From assembly GCF_030384665.1 (NCBI RefSeq), contig NC_083674.1, forward strand, positions 992,001 to 1,056,000: a stretch of 64,000 nt of DNA, in the 5' to 3' direction. The position numbers and the translations under genes were made by a program. Within the stretch, counting starts at the first letter, position 1. The number at the start of each line of letters is the position of its first letter. Of the stretch, positions 20,063-28,801 are shown piece by piece. The DNA comes from Lodderomyces elongisporus. Its lineage: Eukaryota > Ascomycota > Pichiomycetes > Serinales > Debaryomycetaceae. The notes below the pieces were generated by a model that saw only the letters and a program-made list of their open reading frames with translations, searched no databases and was not told the origin of the DNA.

Positions 20063-20330
20063 CATTGGTAATTGCAAATAGCCTCAATGAGATTTGTTAC
20101 TTTCAAGGTGAATGAAAATACAAAAACAAAAAAGGAGTCCACTACTATAGAGAGTTGGTAGGCGATGGAGGTAATTCAACCTGTTATCCTCCCCCCCTCC
20201 CCCGCCTACGTCTCCGTCTCAGTTTCTGTCTCCGCATCCTACTCCCACTCCCACTCCTACTTTTATTTTATTTTTCATTGTTTACAAATCTTTAGCCATT
20301 AGCTACTGCATCTATACATTTCAATAAGGT

Positions 20331-21251
20331 TCATTTTTTTTTCCTAGCAAAGGTGTACACTGTATCCCAAATTACTTCAACTTTAGTATCATCATCCCAG
20401 CCCATTGCTTGCTTAAGCTCGTCGACAAATCTCTCGGCAATATCATATTTCTCGCCGTGTTCCTTCATCCATGAATGGTAAGCACTCCAGCTTTTCACAT
20501 AGTTCAAAAACCATTTCATATCAATGGTTTTACTGATAAATAACGGGGTCTTGGTTGCAAATGGATCCTCACTTTCTTCGATACTTGGTGCACCATCTCT
20601 CTCTGATATATACTCATGACGCACAATATCTTCGAATAGATCACTTGGAGGAGACTTTTCTTTGAGCAATGAGCGAAGATAATCGTGGCCAGGTTGCTGA
20701 TAATATGGTCCCATATATCTTTCAAAAGTCTCCTGAGGGTTTTGTTCAAGCGAAGAGTTGTAAGTGTAGTTTTCATATATTTTATTGGCTTCGGGATATC
20801 CAATAAACACCGGATCCTTATAGAACCAATATGCCAAAGTACCCCCGGTTTTCAAGACTCTGGCAGACTCCTTGTAGAACTTTTCATGGTTAACCCAGTG
20901 GCAGCACTCTGCGCCAGTGATCAAATCCACAGAATCTTGTTTAATTTCACTTGGTTGTGCTTCCGCAGTTCCTTCCAAAAACTGGATGATTTTACCTTTT
21001 GTATGAAGAGGCTTGGAGGCCTCGCACGATGCAATCATTGTCTTGGATGGGTCAGTTCCAATCACATGGTTGAAGTATTGTAAAAGCTTAAACGCCACAA
21101 ACCCCGAACCGCAGCCAATATCTATCGCCAAGTGTGACTCACCAGTTTTGCGCTGGTACTCATTCAATGTTTGGTAGAATTGATCAGGGTAGTTTGGTCT
21201 TGAGTCGTCATAATGTTGCACATTGAAGTTTGATTCTGCGTAAGTAGCCAT
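20331..21251 (-). CDS. TMT1: Trans-aconitate/Crg1-type SAM-dependent methyltransferase
   Basis: 306 aa, close to the ~300 aa of yeast Tmt1. Class-I methyltransferase fold: motif I AIDIGCGSGFVAFKLL near 43-58, VIGTDPS as the acidic strand-2 end, LITGAECCHWV as motif II and ARVLKTGGTLAYWFY as motif III. The N-terminal F-N-V-Q-H-Y-D-D-S-R-P-N-Y-P and the C-terminal W-S-A-Y-H-S-W segment are shared with S. cerevisiae Tmt1 as I remember it. Tmt1 methylates trans-aconitate and isopropylmalate, and the Candida relative Crg1 methylates cantharidin. The sequence alone does not tell which substrate applies. It is transcribed divergently from RAD10. Confidence 0.82.
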   Translation of the reverse strand: MATYAESNFNVQHYDDSRPNYPDQFYQTLNEYQRKTGESHLAIDIGCGSGFVAFKLLQYFNHVIGTDPSKTMIASCEASKPLHTKGKIIQFLEGTAEAQPSEIKQDSVDLITGAECCHWVNHEKFYKESARVLKTGGTLAYWFYKDPVFIGYPEANKIYENYTYNSSLEQNPQETFERYMGPYYQQPGHDYLRSLLKEKSPPSDLFEDIVRHEYISERDGAPSIEESEDPFATKTPLFISKTIDMKWFLNYVKSWSAYHSWMKEHGEKYDIAERFVDELKQAMGWDDDTKVEVIWDTVYTFARKKK

Positions 21252-21890
21252 CTTTGATTTTGAATTGAAGAGAAATGATAGAGGGTAAGAATAGCTCTAC
21301 AAATTGGGTACGTATATATATATATATATACTTATGTATAGATATAAATATTCCAAGAGTCTATGACTCCAACTTAGATAGCCAAATAGCTAGATATATA
21401 GCTTGCTAGATAGTTAGATAGTAGGTAAATATCTATAAATCTGTATCTAAGTACCGGGCCGGAACCGCTCTCTCTTTCTAATCCCCCCATCCTCCTCCCC
21501 ACTTTATTCATCCACATACACACACACACATACACACACACACACTTTCTCTCTTACGCTCTAAGACCACCTCCACAATCTCAAGATTTTTTAATCGATC
21601 CTTCCCAAAGTGATTAAATGCGCAACTGATCTATAGTGTATGGTTTACACATTTTGTATTTGCGACTCCGAAAAAACAACCTTATAAAATTTAGAAAAAA
21701 AAAGAAAAAAACAGAAATCAGCAAACAAACAGCCAATATATATATATACTACACACCTTTATACACATTCTATGGATAAATAAATTGCGCTTTTTAGAAA
21801 CTACATCTTTTTCAATCTCAAAACGAACAATTAATTAAGAGTAACCTATTTCCTTTAAAAATATACAACATAATATCAGTCCAAAAGACG
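21252..21890. other. Divergent promoter region between TMT1-like gene and RAD10
   Basis: 639 bp. Contains several TATA stretches (21313-21330, 21735-21750), TAGATAG/CTAGATA repeats (21375-21425) and a CACACA run (21518-21544). No gene seen. Confidence 0.7.
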
Positions 21891-23090
21891 ATGAGTGGCA
21901 ATAGTGATACCAATACCAGCAAAGATGCAGGAGAAGTAGACCCATCTTCATTTGCTAGTATTTTGGCAGGTGTCAAACGAATGAGAGAAGAGTACGGTGC
22001 TGGCGGAGATAGAGCAAGCAGCGATGATGTAGGCAAAGAACAGGCAGCTGCTCAACACGAGTATACTTCAGAAAGCATTAAGAAACAGAAGCCCTCAACT
22101 GAGATAACTACTGCCCGGCATGTATTAGAGTCACAAAGCAAAAGCATTATTGATGTGGCAGCACTGCGAACTACATTGGACAAGCCCACAGCCAAGCCAG
22201 TGCCACCCACACCATCATCGCATGGACAACAACGACAAATTTCAAATAGAACATCATCACATGAACCACCTCTAACGCAAAATAAATCTGACGCATCGCC
22301 CATCAATGATGTTGCCCCTCGATCAGTGAGACAGCGGCAACAAAGCTCTCGACCCATTGGCCCAGCTGAAATTTTAGTTCATAAATCGCAGGAAAAGAAC
22401 CCCTTGCTTAGTGACTCAATGATGAAGACCACGCCCTGGGTCTTTGACTCACTGATCCTTTCGGACTATTATATCAACCCAACTTTTCAAATCTTGTTTC
22501 TTTCATTGAAATATCACAAATTGCGACCAGAATATATCTGGACGCGTTTAAAAAAACTCCACAAAGGATCTTCAGTCATTGAGAATAGAAACGACAAAGT
22601 GTTACGCGTCTTGCTTGTTGTGGTCGACATTGATTCCCACCAGGAACCACTACGTAAGCTTTCAGATTTTTGCATTAAACATGACCTTTCACTAATGCTA
22701 GCTTGGTCATTTGAAGAGGCAGGTAATTACATTGCTTTGGGCAAGCATTTTGATAATGCACCACAAAAGTCAAAAGATAGTATTAAAGGTTTTAGAGGTG
22801 CAGATTATAATTCAAGTGTTGTCGAGGCATTCACTACTGTTAAAGCTGTCAACAAGACGGATGTATCCAACTTACTTGCCAACTACAAATCTGTAAAAGA
22901 AATAATTTTGCAATGCTGTAGAGACGAAGAAGGTTTTGGGGCCGGCGCCGCAACTAGTAGCAATAACAAAAGCAGTAACACAAATGTAGGGTTGGCAAAT
23001 ATAGCTGGTTTAGGTTCGGTCAAGCGCCAGAATTTAAAGCAAATGTTTCTGGAACCATTTATTTTCAACAAGAATTACGACAACAAATAA
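21891..23090 (+). CDS. RAD10: Rad10/ERCC1 structure-specific endonuclease subunit
   Basis: 399 aa. The N-terminal ~150 residues are low complexity and poorly conserved. The ERCC1/Rad10 central domain runs from ~152 to 290: RPIGPAEILVHKSQEKNPLL, then DYYINPTFQILFLSLKYHKL and VVVDIDSHQEPLRKL. The C-terminal helix-hairpin-helix region follows (LANIAGLGSVKRQNLKQMF near 372-390). In the known complex, Rad10 partners with Rad1 (XPF), which carries the active site, to cut 3' tails in nucleotide-excision repair and single-strand annealing. It lacks a nuclease motif, as expected for this subunit. It converges on GIM5, 110 bp apart. Confidence 0.92.
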   Translation: MSGNSDTNTSKDAGEVDPSSFASILAGVKRMREEYGAGGDRASSDDVGKEQAAAQHEYTSESIKKQKPSTEITTARHVLESQSKSIIDVAALRTTLDKPTAKPVPPTPSSHGQQRQISNRTSSHEPPLTQNKSDASPINDVAPRSVRQRQQSSRPIGPAEILVHKSQEKNPLLSDSMMKTTPWVFDSLILSDYYINPTFQILFLSLKYHKLRPEYIWTRLKKLHKGSSVIENRNDKVLRVLLVVVDIDSHQEPLRKLSDFCIKHDLSLMLAWSFEEAGNYIALGKHFDNAPQKSKDSIKGFRGADYNSSVVEAFTTVKAVNKTDVSNLLANYKSVKEIILQCCRDEEGFGAGAATSSNNKSSNTNVGLANIAGLGSVKRQNLKQMFLEPFIFNKNYDNK

Positions 23091-23200
23091 TGATACATAT
23101 ATATAATATATATATATATGTGTGTGTGTGTATGCGTGTGCGTGATAATATGTGCATTGGGGTCCTTCCCTTCCAATTTTTTATTTATTTATTTATTTGT

Positions 23201-23659
23201 TTATTTTTGCCCTTCTTGTTGTTTCTCCATCTCGATAACTTTCCTTCTCAAAATTAAGTTGATTCCATTCAAGATTTCATTCTTTTGCACGAGTATATCT
23301 TTCAATTTCTTGCCGTCTTCATCTAGTTTCTTTATCTTTTTATCATACACTTTTCTTGCATCTTCGGCATTCTTCTCAACGTAGTAACCTGTACCGATAT
23401 CAACCAAGTAATCCTGCTTGGAAACCGATTTGCCAGGGATGTAGAGCGAGCTGGTCAATGGCACTAGCATGTCGTCATTATCCTTGGATTTTTCCAAGTT
23501 GTTTATGCTTGATATACAATCTTTAAGCTTAGACTGTGCTGTTTGTAATGCCTGAAGGGATTGTGTGAAATGGGCAATTTCTTGGTCAATGTTTTTTCGA
23601 AACTCAACCAATTGCTGTGGTGGAAGCGCATTCAAGTCAATTTTCTGCAGTTGTGACAT
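23201..23659 (-). CDS. GIM5: Prefoldin subunit 5 (Gim5)
   Basis: 152 aa, typical of alpha-class prefoldin subunits. N-terminal helix with KIDLNALPPQQLVEFRKNID, a beta-hairpin core with VPLTSSLYIPGKSV and LVDIGTGYYVEKNAEDA, and a C-terminal coiled coil ending RRKVIEMEKQQEGQK. The prefoldin hexamer delivers nascent actin and tubulin to the CCT chaperonin in the cytosol. It is divergent from RTF2 across a 375-bp spacer. Confidence 0.93.
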   Translation of the reverse strand: MSQLQKIDLNALPPQQLVEFRKNIDQEIAHFTQSLQALQTAQSKLKDCISSINNLEKSKDNDDMLVPLTSSLYIPGKSVSKQDYLVDIGTGYYVEKNAEDARKVYDKKIKKLDEDGKKLKDILVQKNEILNGINLILRRKVIEMEKQQEGQK

Positions 23660-24034
23660 CTCTTGTGTGCTTGTTATGGAATCTCCTTTTACTTTTTGAT
23701 TGTATTTATTTTGCCTCTTTGGTTCGTGATCTGCACAGTATTATTTATAGAAGCGATAATGGTAATTTCGATGATAGCTTGGGTAATCACGGTAACAATG
23801 ACATTAGTCAAATGGTGAGTGCGATATCGAATTCGTTAGGTTGATGATTTTTCTTCTTCTTTTTTTTTTTTGTGTTCTGTTTGCAACTCCTCGCACCATT
23901 TTGCTTTCGATGCCTCGCTATTTCATTATATCATTATATCATTAATTCATTAGTTCATTAGTTCGCATTTGTGCAGCTTGACGGACACTTTTCACAAACA
24001 AGAATAGTTAATTAACCAACAAGAATATACCGAA
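23660..24034. promoter_or_regulatory. Divergent promoter region of GIM5 and RTF2
   Basis: 375 bp with a T-rich block (23846-23870) and ATTATATC / ATTCATTAG direct repeats (23925-23965). No specific factor site is identified. Confidence 0.5.
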
Positions 24035-24904
24035 ATGGGAAATGAAGGTGGTACAATTGTCAAAAGAAAGGATCTTCTTGCATTACACGCTCCGAACAAT
24101 GAACTGAACGAACCAGTTGGTGAAGATACCGAACAAGTCTTGTTACAGAGTTGCGCCTTATCAGGATTACCACTCTACCAAAACGCACCGATTGTAGGTG
24201 ATTATAAGGGCAAGCTCTATATTAAAGAAAAGATTCTACAATATATTCTAGATACCAAGTTAGGCAAAATCAATATCAAATCCCAGTTTCTGCATCTAAA
24301 GTCGTTAAAAGATCTTTGCACAGTGACAATCACATGGAAAGTTGTAAATGACATTCCTCATTTTATGTGTCCTGTCACCAGGGAGTTGGATAATAAAGCA
24401 GCAACATATAGCTACCTACGAACATGTGGATGTGTTATGTCGAGTAAAGTACTTCGAGAGATTAAAAAGGCAACTCCGAAAGTATCGGCAACCGCGCCGG
24501 ACGAAACCAAAGGTACAAACGAAGCCGGTACAATAAATACTGTAGGTACCATGGAAATAAAAGAGATAAAAGAGGAGAAGGCTGAAGCAGCATTCAAGGA
24601 CGATACTGATCATGTATGTGCAAACTGTCCAGTTTGTAATAAATCATTTGTGTTTGATTACGATATGGTAATGATCAACCCAATCGATAAGAAGAGCATA
24701 ATAGAGTTCAATGACGAAACCTATACTTATCTTAGAGATGTATTAAAACAAAGCAATAGCAAACAACCATTGAAAAAGAAAAAATCCAAAGCTTTATCTT
24801 CACCCTCATCAACATTTCCAGTTTCAGCCACTAATGACCTAATAAGGAAACGAAAACCAGATGCAGATGATAAACCAGAAACACCTAAACGAGTCCGAGC
24901 CTAA
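24035..24904 (+). CDS. RTF2: Rtf2-type replication termination factor
   Basis: 289 aa. The start MGNEGGTIVKRKDLL is the hallmark of the Rtf2 family. A RING-like fold without the full metal set follows: CALSGLPLYQNAPIVGDYKG near 48-66, HFMCPVTRELDN near 111 and YLRTCGCVMSSKVL near 127. The CANCPVCNKSF motif lies near 197. In fission yeast Rtf2 acts at the RTS1 fork barrier, and in humans RTF2 is removed from stalled forks. Recent work also links it to splicing. As I recall, S. cerevisiae has no clear copy, so its presence here is a retained ancestral gene. The C-terminus is basic and nuclear-like (KRKPDADDKPETPKRVRA). Confidence 0.88.
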   Translation: MGNEGGTIVKRKDLLALHAPNNELNEPVGEDTEQVLLQSCALSGLPLYQNAPIVGDYKGKLYIKEKILQYILDTKLGKINIKSQFLHLKSLKDLCTVTITWKVVNDIPHFMCPVTRELDNKAATYSYLRTCGCVMSSKVLREIKKATPKVSATAPDETKGTNEAGTINTVGTMEIKEIKEEKAEAAFKDDTDHVCANCPVCNKSFVFDYDMVMINPIDKKSIIEFNDETYTYLRDVLKQSNSKQPLKKKKSKALSSPSSTFPVSATNDLIRKRKPDADDKPETPKRVRA

Positions 24905-25022
24905 TCATTGGTTGAAGACTCTTTGTAATATAAACTTTCATTTCTTTAGATTATTCCATTTATTTAATTCAATAATTCGAAATAGTGACTATTTACAAAA
25001 TGGTTGTAGTTCTTGCCTCTGA

Positions 25023-25028
<6 letters not shown>

Positions 25029-25055
<27 letters not shown>

Positions 25056-25077
25056 CTTTTCTTTTCTTTTCTTTTTT
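25029..25077. repeat. (CTTTT)n pentanucleotide repeat
   Basis: About nine TTTTC units in the convergent spacer between RTF2 and COX14. The 300-bp spacer holds nothing else recognisable. Confidence 0.95.
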
Positions 25078-25204
25078 AAATTTGGAGATTTTGGTTCTTT
25101 CCTTAAGTACATTTTTAACCCAAGCATTTTCTCAATTCTTGCAAGAAAGCATTATAATATGGATCTAACTGCTCCATTTACTCAAAGTATCCTCACGACA
25201 CTAG

Positions 25205-25435
25205 TTATTCCTTTCTCTCCTCTTTTTGTTGTTGTTCCTGGAGCCTTGCTTGATGGTATTGCTCTTGCTCAAACTTCAATTTCTCTTTATTCCATGGCGC
25301 ATAGTCTGAGTTGGCCCATACGTTGAAAATCGCACCACCTGTACCAACAACACAGAACCCCACGAGACCTAGCACAAACAATCTGTGGACAACATCTGTT
25401 GCACGAACGTGAAATGGAAGTTGATTACCTGGCAT
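25205..25435 (-). CDS. COX14: Cox14-like cytochrome oxidase assembly factor
   Basis: 76 aa, like S. cerevisiae Cox14 (~70 aa). The block FHVRATDVVHRLFVLGLVGF parallels the Cox14 N-terminus (R-V-T-D-T-L-H-R-L-T-V-L-T-L-V-G in yeast, from memory). One transmembrane helix covers ~17-38, followed by a charged tail (QEQYHQARLQEQQQKEE). Cox14 sits in the mitochondrial inner membrane, binds newly made Cox1 and helps Mss51 couple COX1 translation to assembly. It is easily missed as a small ORF. The identification rests on the TDVxHRL motif plus the size and topology. Confidence 0.8.
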   Translation of the reverse strand: MPGNQLPFHVRATDVVHRLFVLGLVGFCVVGTGGAIFNVWANSDYAPWNKEKLKFEQEQYHQARLQEQQQKEERKE

Positions 25436-25843
25436 TTTTTAATTTTTGTCTTCTTGTGTATATAGATATATATATATATATATGTATATGTATGTGGTTG
25501 AAGTTTGTTCCTCTAATGGACTAGTATTTTGAAGCACTAGAGAAGATATTTGAAATCGTGTGTTGCGATCAGAAAAAAAAATGACTTGCGCAATTCAAAC
25601 GAGTTCAGCTCAGTTCAGTTCAGTTCAGTTCAGTTTAGTTTTCTTTTGTTCTAATTTTGATTTTTTAAATTTTTTTATTTTTTTATTTTTTTATTTTTTT
25701 ATATAAAAAATGAATCTACTGTTGGCGTGCGAGAGAGATCTATAGATAGAATTTATAAATATACAATAAATAAATTAGGTAAATATAGTTTGATGTTTCT
25801 CTTTCAAAGTGTGATACAATGTATATTCTATAAAATTTTTGAT
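25436..25843. other. Short intergenic region (COX14 upstream, RSC9 downstream)
   Basis: Holds a (TA)n block near 25465-25485, a TCAGT pentanucleotide array (25603-25637) and a T7A array (25665-25702). No gene is seen. Confidence 0.7.
25603..25637. repeat. (TCAGT)n pentanucleotide repeat
   Basis: About seven CAGTT units upstream of COX14. Confidence 0.9.
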
Positions 25844-27868
25844 TTATAACAAGTAATTGAGCCAGCTGCTTTTAAAAATTCCTGTCTCAAGTAGAGAGGG
25901 GTTGGCATATACCAAGTCAGGTAACCAATGTGAATTGTGTAATTTAAAGATATTGGCAAGCACACCATCTTTGTCATATTGACCATCAATAAAAATGTCA
26001 CGAATAATGTAATCAAGCAACTCATGACTCTCTTCATTAATTGCACTAAGGTAGGACTTAATCACTTGGCTCCTTTCAGGATCAGCTAAAATGAAATTTG
26101 TCTCATTAGCAAGATAATTTTGAAACTTGACTGTATCAATGTGGCCAGCAGGTAATGTGCTATTGCTTTCCTGTAATGCAATTTCGGGTAAGGGACGCAT
26201 TGCTTCGTAGTTTCCCAACTCTATACTAGTAGGAAACTGCCTAGGTCGGATGCCCTTGATGATAAATTTCTTCTTCGGTGTTTCGTTCCCTTGTTGTGGA
26301 AGGTTAATCACTTTCGCTTCAGCGTAGGGGAATGCTTTTGTCACATTTTTGATAAATTCAACAGCAGGCAACAAAGGATGTAAGTGAGGGTTGCGCCTAC
26401 TCAAATCCGTCTTCCAAACCTCTTGAAACTGGGTCTCGTATGCTTTCCATATGGAAATTTGTGTAACTTCAACTTGATCCGAGGTTGTAGGCTCATAACA
26501 ACAATGCAACCAAGTAGTCGCTCGAATTGGCTCTGCAAAGTGGACTAGGATCCTGTAAAGATCACTGGTCAACTCTGGAGCAGTGATGGGAGCACCAGAG
26601 TAATGTGTTCTCTTTGTTAAGTTGAAAAGTGGAACTTGCTTTGGCTCTGCTGGCTCAATCAATGGCAAATTCGATACTATTAGAAGAGGAAGCTGCTTCA
26701 CTAAAATTTCATAGTTGGTTTTTGTAGATGAAAGTTGCAACAATTTCTTCAATCTATATCTTTGCGAATCAATAACCGAATATTGCTGTTGTTGTTGTTG
26801 CTGCTGTTGTTGATGTTCATATGGTCCGTATTGTGCGCCGTCTTCTTCATAAATAGCTTCCGAGTAGAGATACATCTTCAAAAATTGTAAAATAACATGG
26901 CTGAGCTCATTATCAGCCACTAATAACTTTTCCACGATATGTTCGAGGTGCTGACTTGTCAAAGAATTCACGCAGTTGTTTGTAATCCTCGTTTCCTCGT
27001 CGTCCTGTCCCGCTCCACCTCTATAATCATCATAACCAAAGTCATCGTGATCTTCTTCATTGCTATCATCATCAGTGAGCTTTGCGTTTTTGTCTCTGGT
27101 AATGAGTAGATGGGAAAGGCATTTCAATACATTGATAAACAAGTTTTTATCCTTTGTTTCCATCAACACACGCAAAAGTGAATGAAAAAGTGGATCGTTT
27201 CGTGTATTGTTTATATAGTAACAAGTCAATGGCTCCAACAAGTCCACGATATAGTTCAAAGCCTCTGCAAATTGGTTCTCAAAAGGAGCGAGCTCATTGA
27301 ACTGTGCACCAGGTTTAAAGAACCAATCGGAAAGAATTTTCAAGATATCCACCAATTGCTTCTTTAAGTTACCAACTTGGGACAACCATTGCTGATTGGC
27401 CAAATCCTGTGCCGAATTTCTTAAAATCAAAAGTGCATCCAAAGAATGCGTCATTAAACGCTGTGTAACCAACTTGTCGTTTTTCTCAAGTATAAGTTGA
27501 TATGGTTTGTACAAGTGCTTCAACAATTCATGGGCAATATAAGTATCCTTTTCGAAATTCAAATATGGGTTGATAGAATTGCGGGCCAAGGTGGTGAGAG
27601 CCCAATCAACTTCGCTATCGATACCGGATTTATGAGCCATTACTATCCTTTGCGGCTCACTCACTCCTCCATGATTACTACCTATCATTGTGGAAGAGGT
27701 GGTATAGTTGTTGTTAATCAGATTCAAATTTCCGTAGACTGGGAACCCTGGGCTCGAAGCCAGAATTTGGCTGTATTGACCGAAAGCGTTGGAAGAAGTG
27801 TCTCTCCCTTGTGGCTTGAGAGGCACAACAGTCCTCGAGTTCGTGGTAATTGGTACAAGCGAAGGCAT
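25844..27868 (-). CDS. RSC9: RSC chromatin-remodelling complex subunit Rsc9
   Basis: 674 aa, somewhat longer than the ~580 aa of S. cerevisiae Rsc9. An alpha-helical body starts near residue 85 (GIDSEVDWALTTLARNSI) and continues through NYIVDLLEPLTCYYI and NVLKCLSHLLIT. The C-terminal DNA-binding-like segment contains TTWLHCCYEP, VEVTQISIWKAYETQFQEVW and EFIKNVTKAFPYAEAKVI, which I associate with Rsc9. The function known for the family is a core, essential RSC subunit that positions nucleosomes at promoters. Species-specific inserts are an acidic stretch (~265-290) and poly-Q (~355-366). It is divergent from the carboxypeptidase gene. Confidence 0.78.
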   Translation of the reverse strand: MPSLVPITTNSRTVVPLKPQGRDTSSNAFGQYSQILASSPGFPVYGNLNLINNNYTTSSTMIGSNHGGVSEPQRIVMAHKSGIDSEVDWALTTLARNSINPYLNFEKDTYIAHELLKHLYKPYQLILEKNDKLVTQRLMTHSLDALLILRNSAQDLANQQWLSQVGNLKKQLVDILKILSDWFFKPGAQFNELAPFENQFAEALNYIVDLLEPLTCYYINNTRNDPLFHSLLRVLMETKDKNLFINVLKCLSHLLITRDKNAKLTDDDSNEEDHDDFGYDDYRGGAGQDDEETRITNNCVNSLTSQHLEHIVEKLLVADNELSHVILQFLKMYLYSEAIYEEDGAQYGPYEHQQQQQQQQQQYSVIDSQRYRLKKLLQLSSTKTNYEILVKQLPLLIVSNLPLIEPAEPKQVPLFNLTKRTHYSGAPITAPELTSDLYRILVHFAEPIRATTWLHCCYEPTTSDQVEVTQISIWKAYETQFQEVWKTDLSRRNPHLHPLLPAVEFIKNVTKAFPYAEAKVINLPQQGNETPKKKFIIKGIRPRQFPTSIELGNYEAMRPLPEIALQESNSTLPAGHIDTVKFQNYLANETNFILADPERSQVIKSYLSAINEESHELLDYIIRDIFIDGQYDKDGVLANIFKLHNSHWLPDLVYANPSLLETGIFKSSWLNYLL

Positions 27869-28801
27869 TTCAAAAGGTTAAAGACTAAACTATATGCTTG
27901 TTTGCAGCCTAGAATTATTGTTTGATCTATCAACTCACTTGGCCAAAACAACGTGATTGAAGCGTGTCTGAGAGTGTCAAACTATATGTCTGTATGTGTG
28001 TGTGTATGTGTGTATTATTGTGTTTATGTGTGAAATTGAGGTTTTTCGGTTTATTTTGCGCGCGATGAAAAAGAGAAAAAGGGTCGTGTAGAAATGGACA
28101 TTCAAGGAAACCAGTTCCAATGCTACTGTTGCAACAGTTTTACTAGCTGATACAACAATCCCAAAGAGTGGACCCACCTCCATTTTGCGTACATATACAT
28201 ATGTATGTATCCAAAAGGTTGGCAATGGGGTCTCGGTAATATTTGCTCAACGTAAACAAAGTCACGGAACTTTGCATTGTAGATTTAACATTTTCAATCT
28301 AAAGCTTTTGATCAAAAAAAAAAAAAAAAATTCGGTGAGCGGTGTATAGACTGTCGATAATGACTATTATTTCCCTCAAACAATATTATTAACACATGAA
28401 AAAGAGAGTTGCTCAGTCGCAATAAAACAACCTAGCTAATAATTGTTTGCGATTAACTTGCGACAATGCTGACTCGTACTCATCTTTGATTTCGGGATTT
28501 TGGAAAGCCAGTTACTCAGAATAGTGCCGTTGTGTGCGGCACAATTCTTATCTGTAGCTTCGATTCCGTCCTGCTACTAAAAGAGAACAATAAAAAAAAT
28601 AAAGATTCGTGCCGTGGTAGTGTATGAGAGAAACTAGAAAGGTGGGGCGGAGGGGGGGGCGGGGAAAAAGAAGAAAGCATTATATTTCTTTCCCATGCAA
28701 CGTCTATAACGTTAAATCTGAAACTCCTCCGCTCCTCCTACTCCCTCCTCCTTTTTTTTGTCTTCCCTTAACGTTTGGTCTACAACAACTATACATATAG
28801 C
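27869..28801. other. Divergent region between RSC9 and the CPY gene
   Basis: 933 bp. A TGTGTG run (27985-28025), an A run (28313-28330), a G-rich patch (28640-28665) and a C/T-rich stretch just upstream of the carboxypeptidase start (28725-28770). No gene seen. Confidence 0.7.

Larger units (their letters stand above)
19306..20330. other. Pirin upstream region
   Basis: 1.0 kb upstream of the pirin gene and downstream of the TMT1-like gene. Contains a (CATA)n microsatellite (19917-19961), a CACGTG palindrome (20049-20062) and a C-rich pyrimidine stretch (20189-20270). No gene is seen. Confidence 0.7.

Noticed and set aside
24985..25326. 113-aa ORF opposite COX14
   Set aside because: Half comes from the CTTTT repeat and the rest is antisense to COX14, which has a recognisable family motif.
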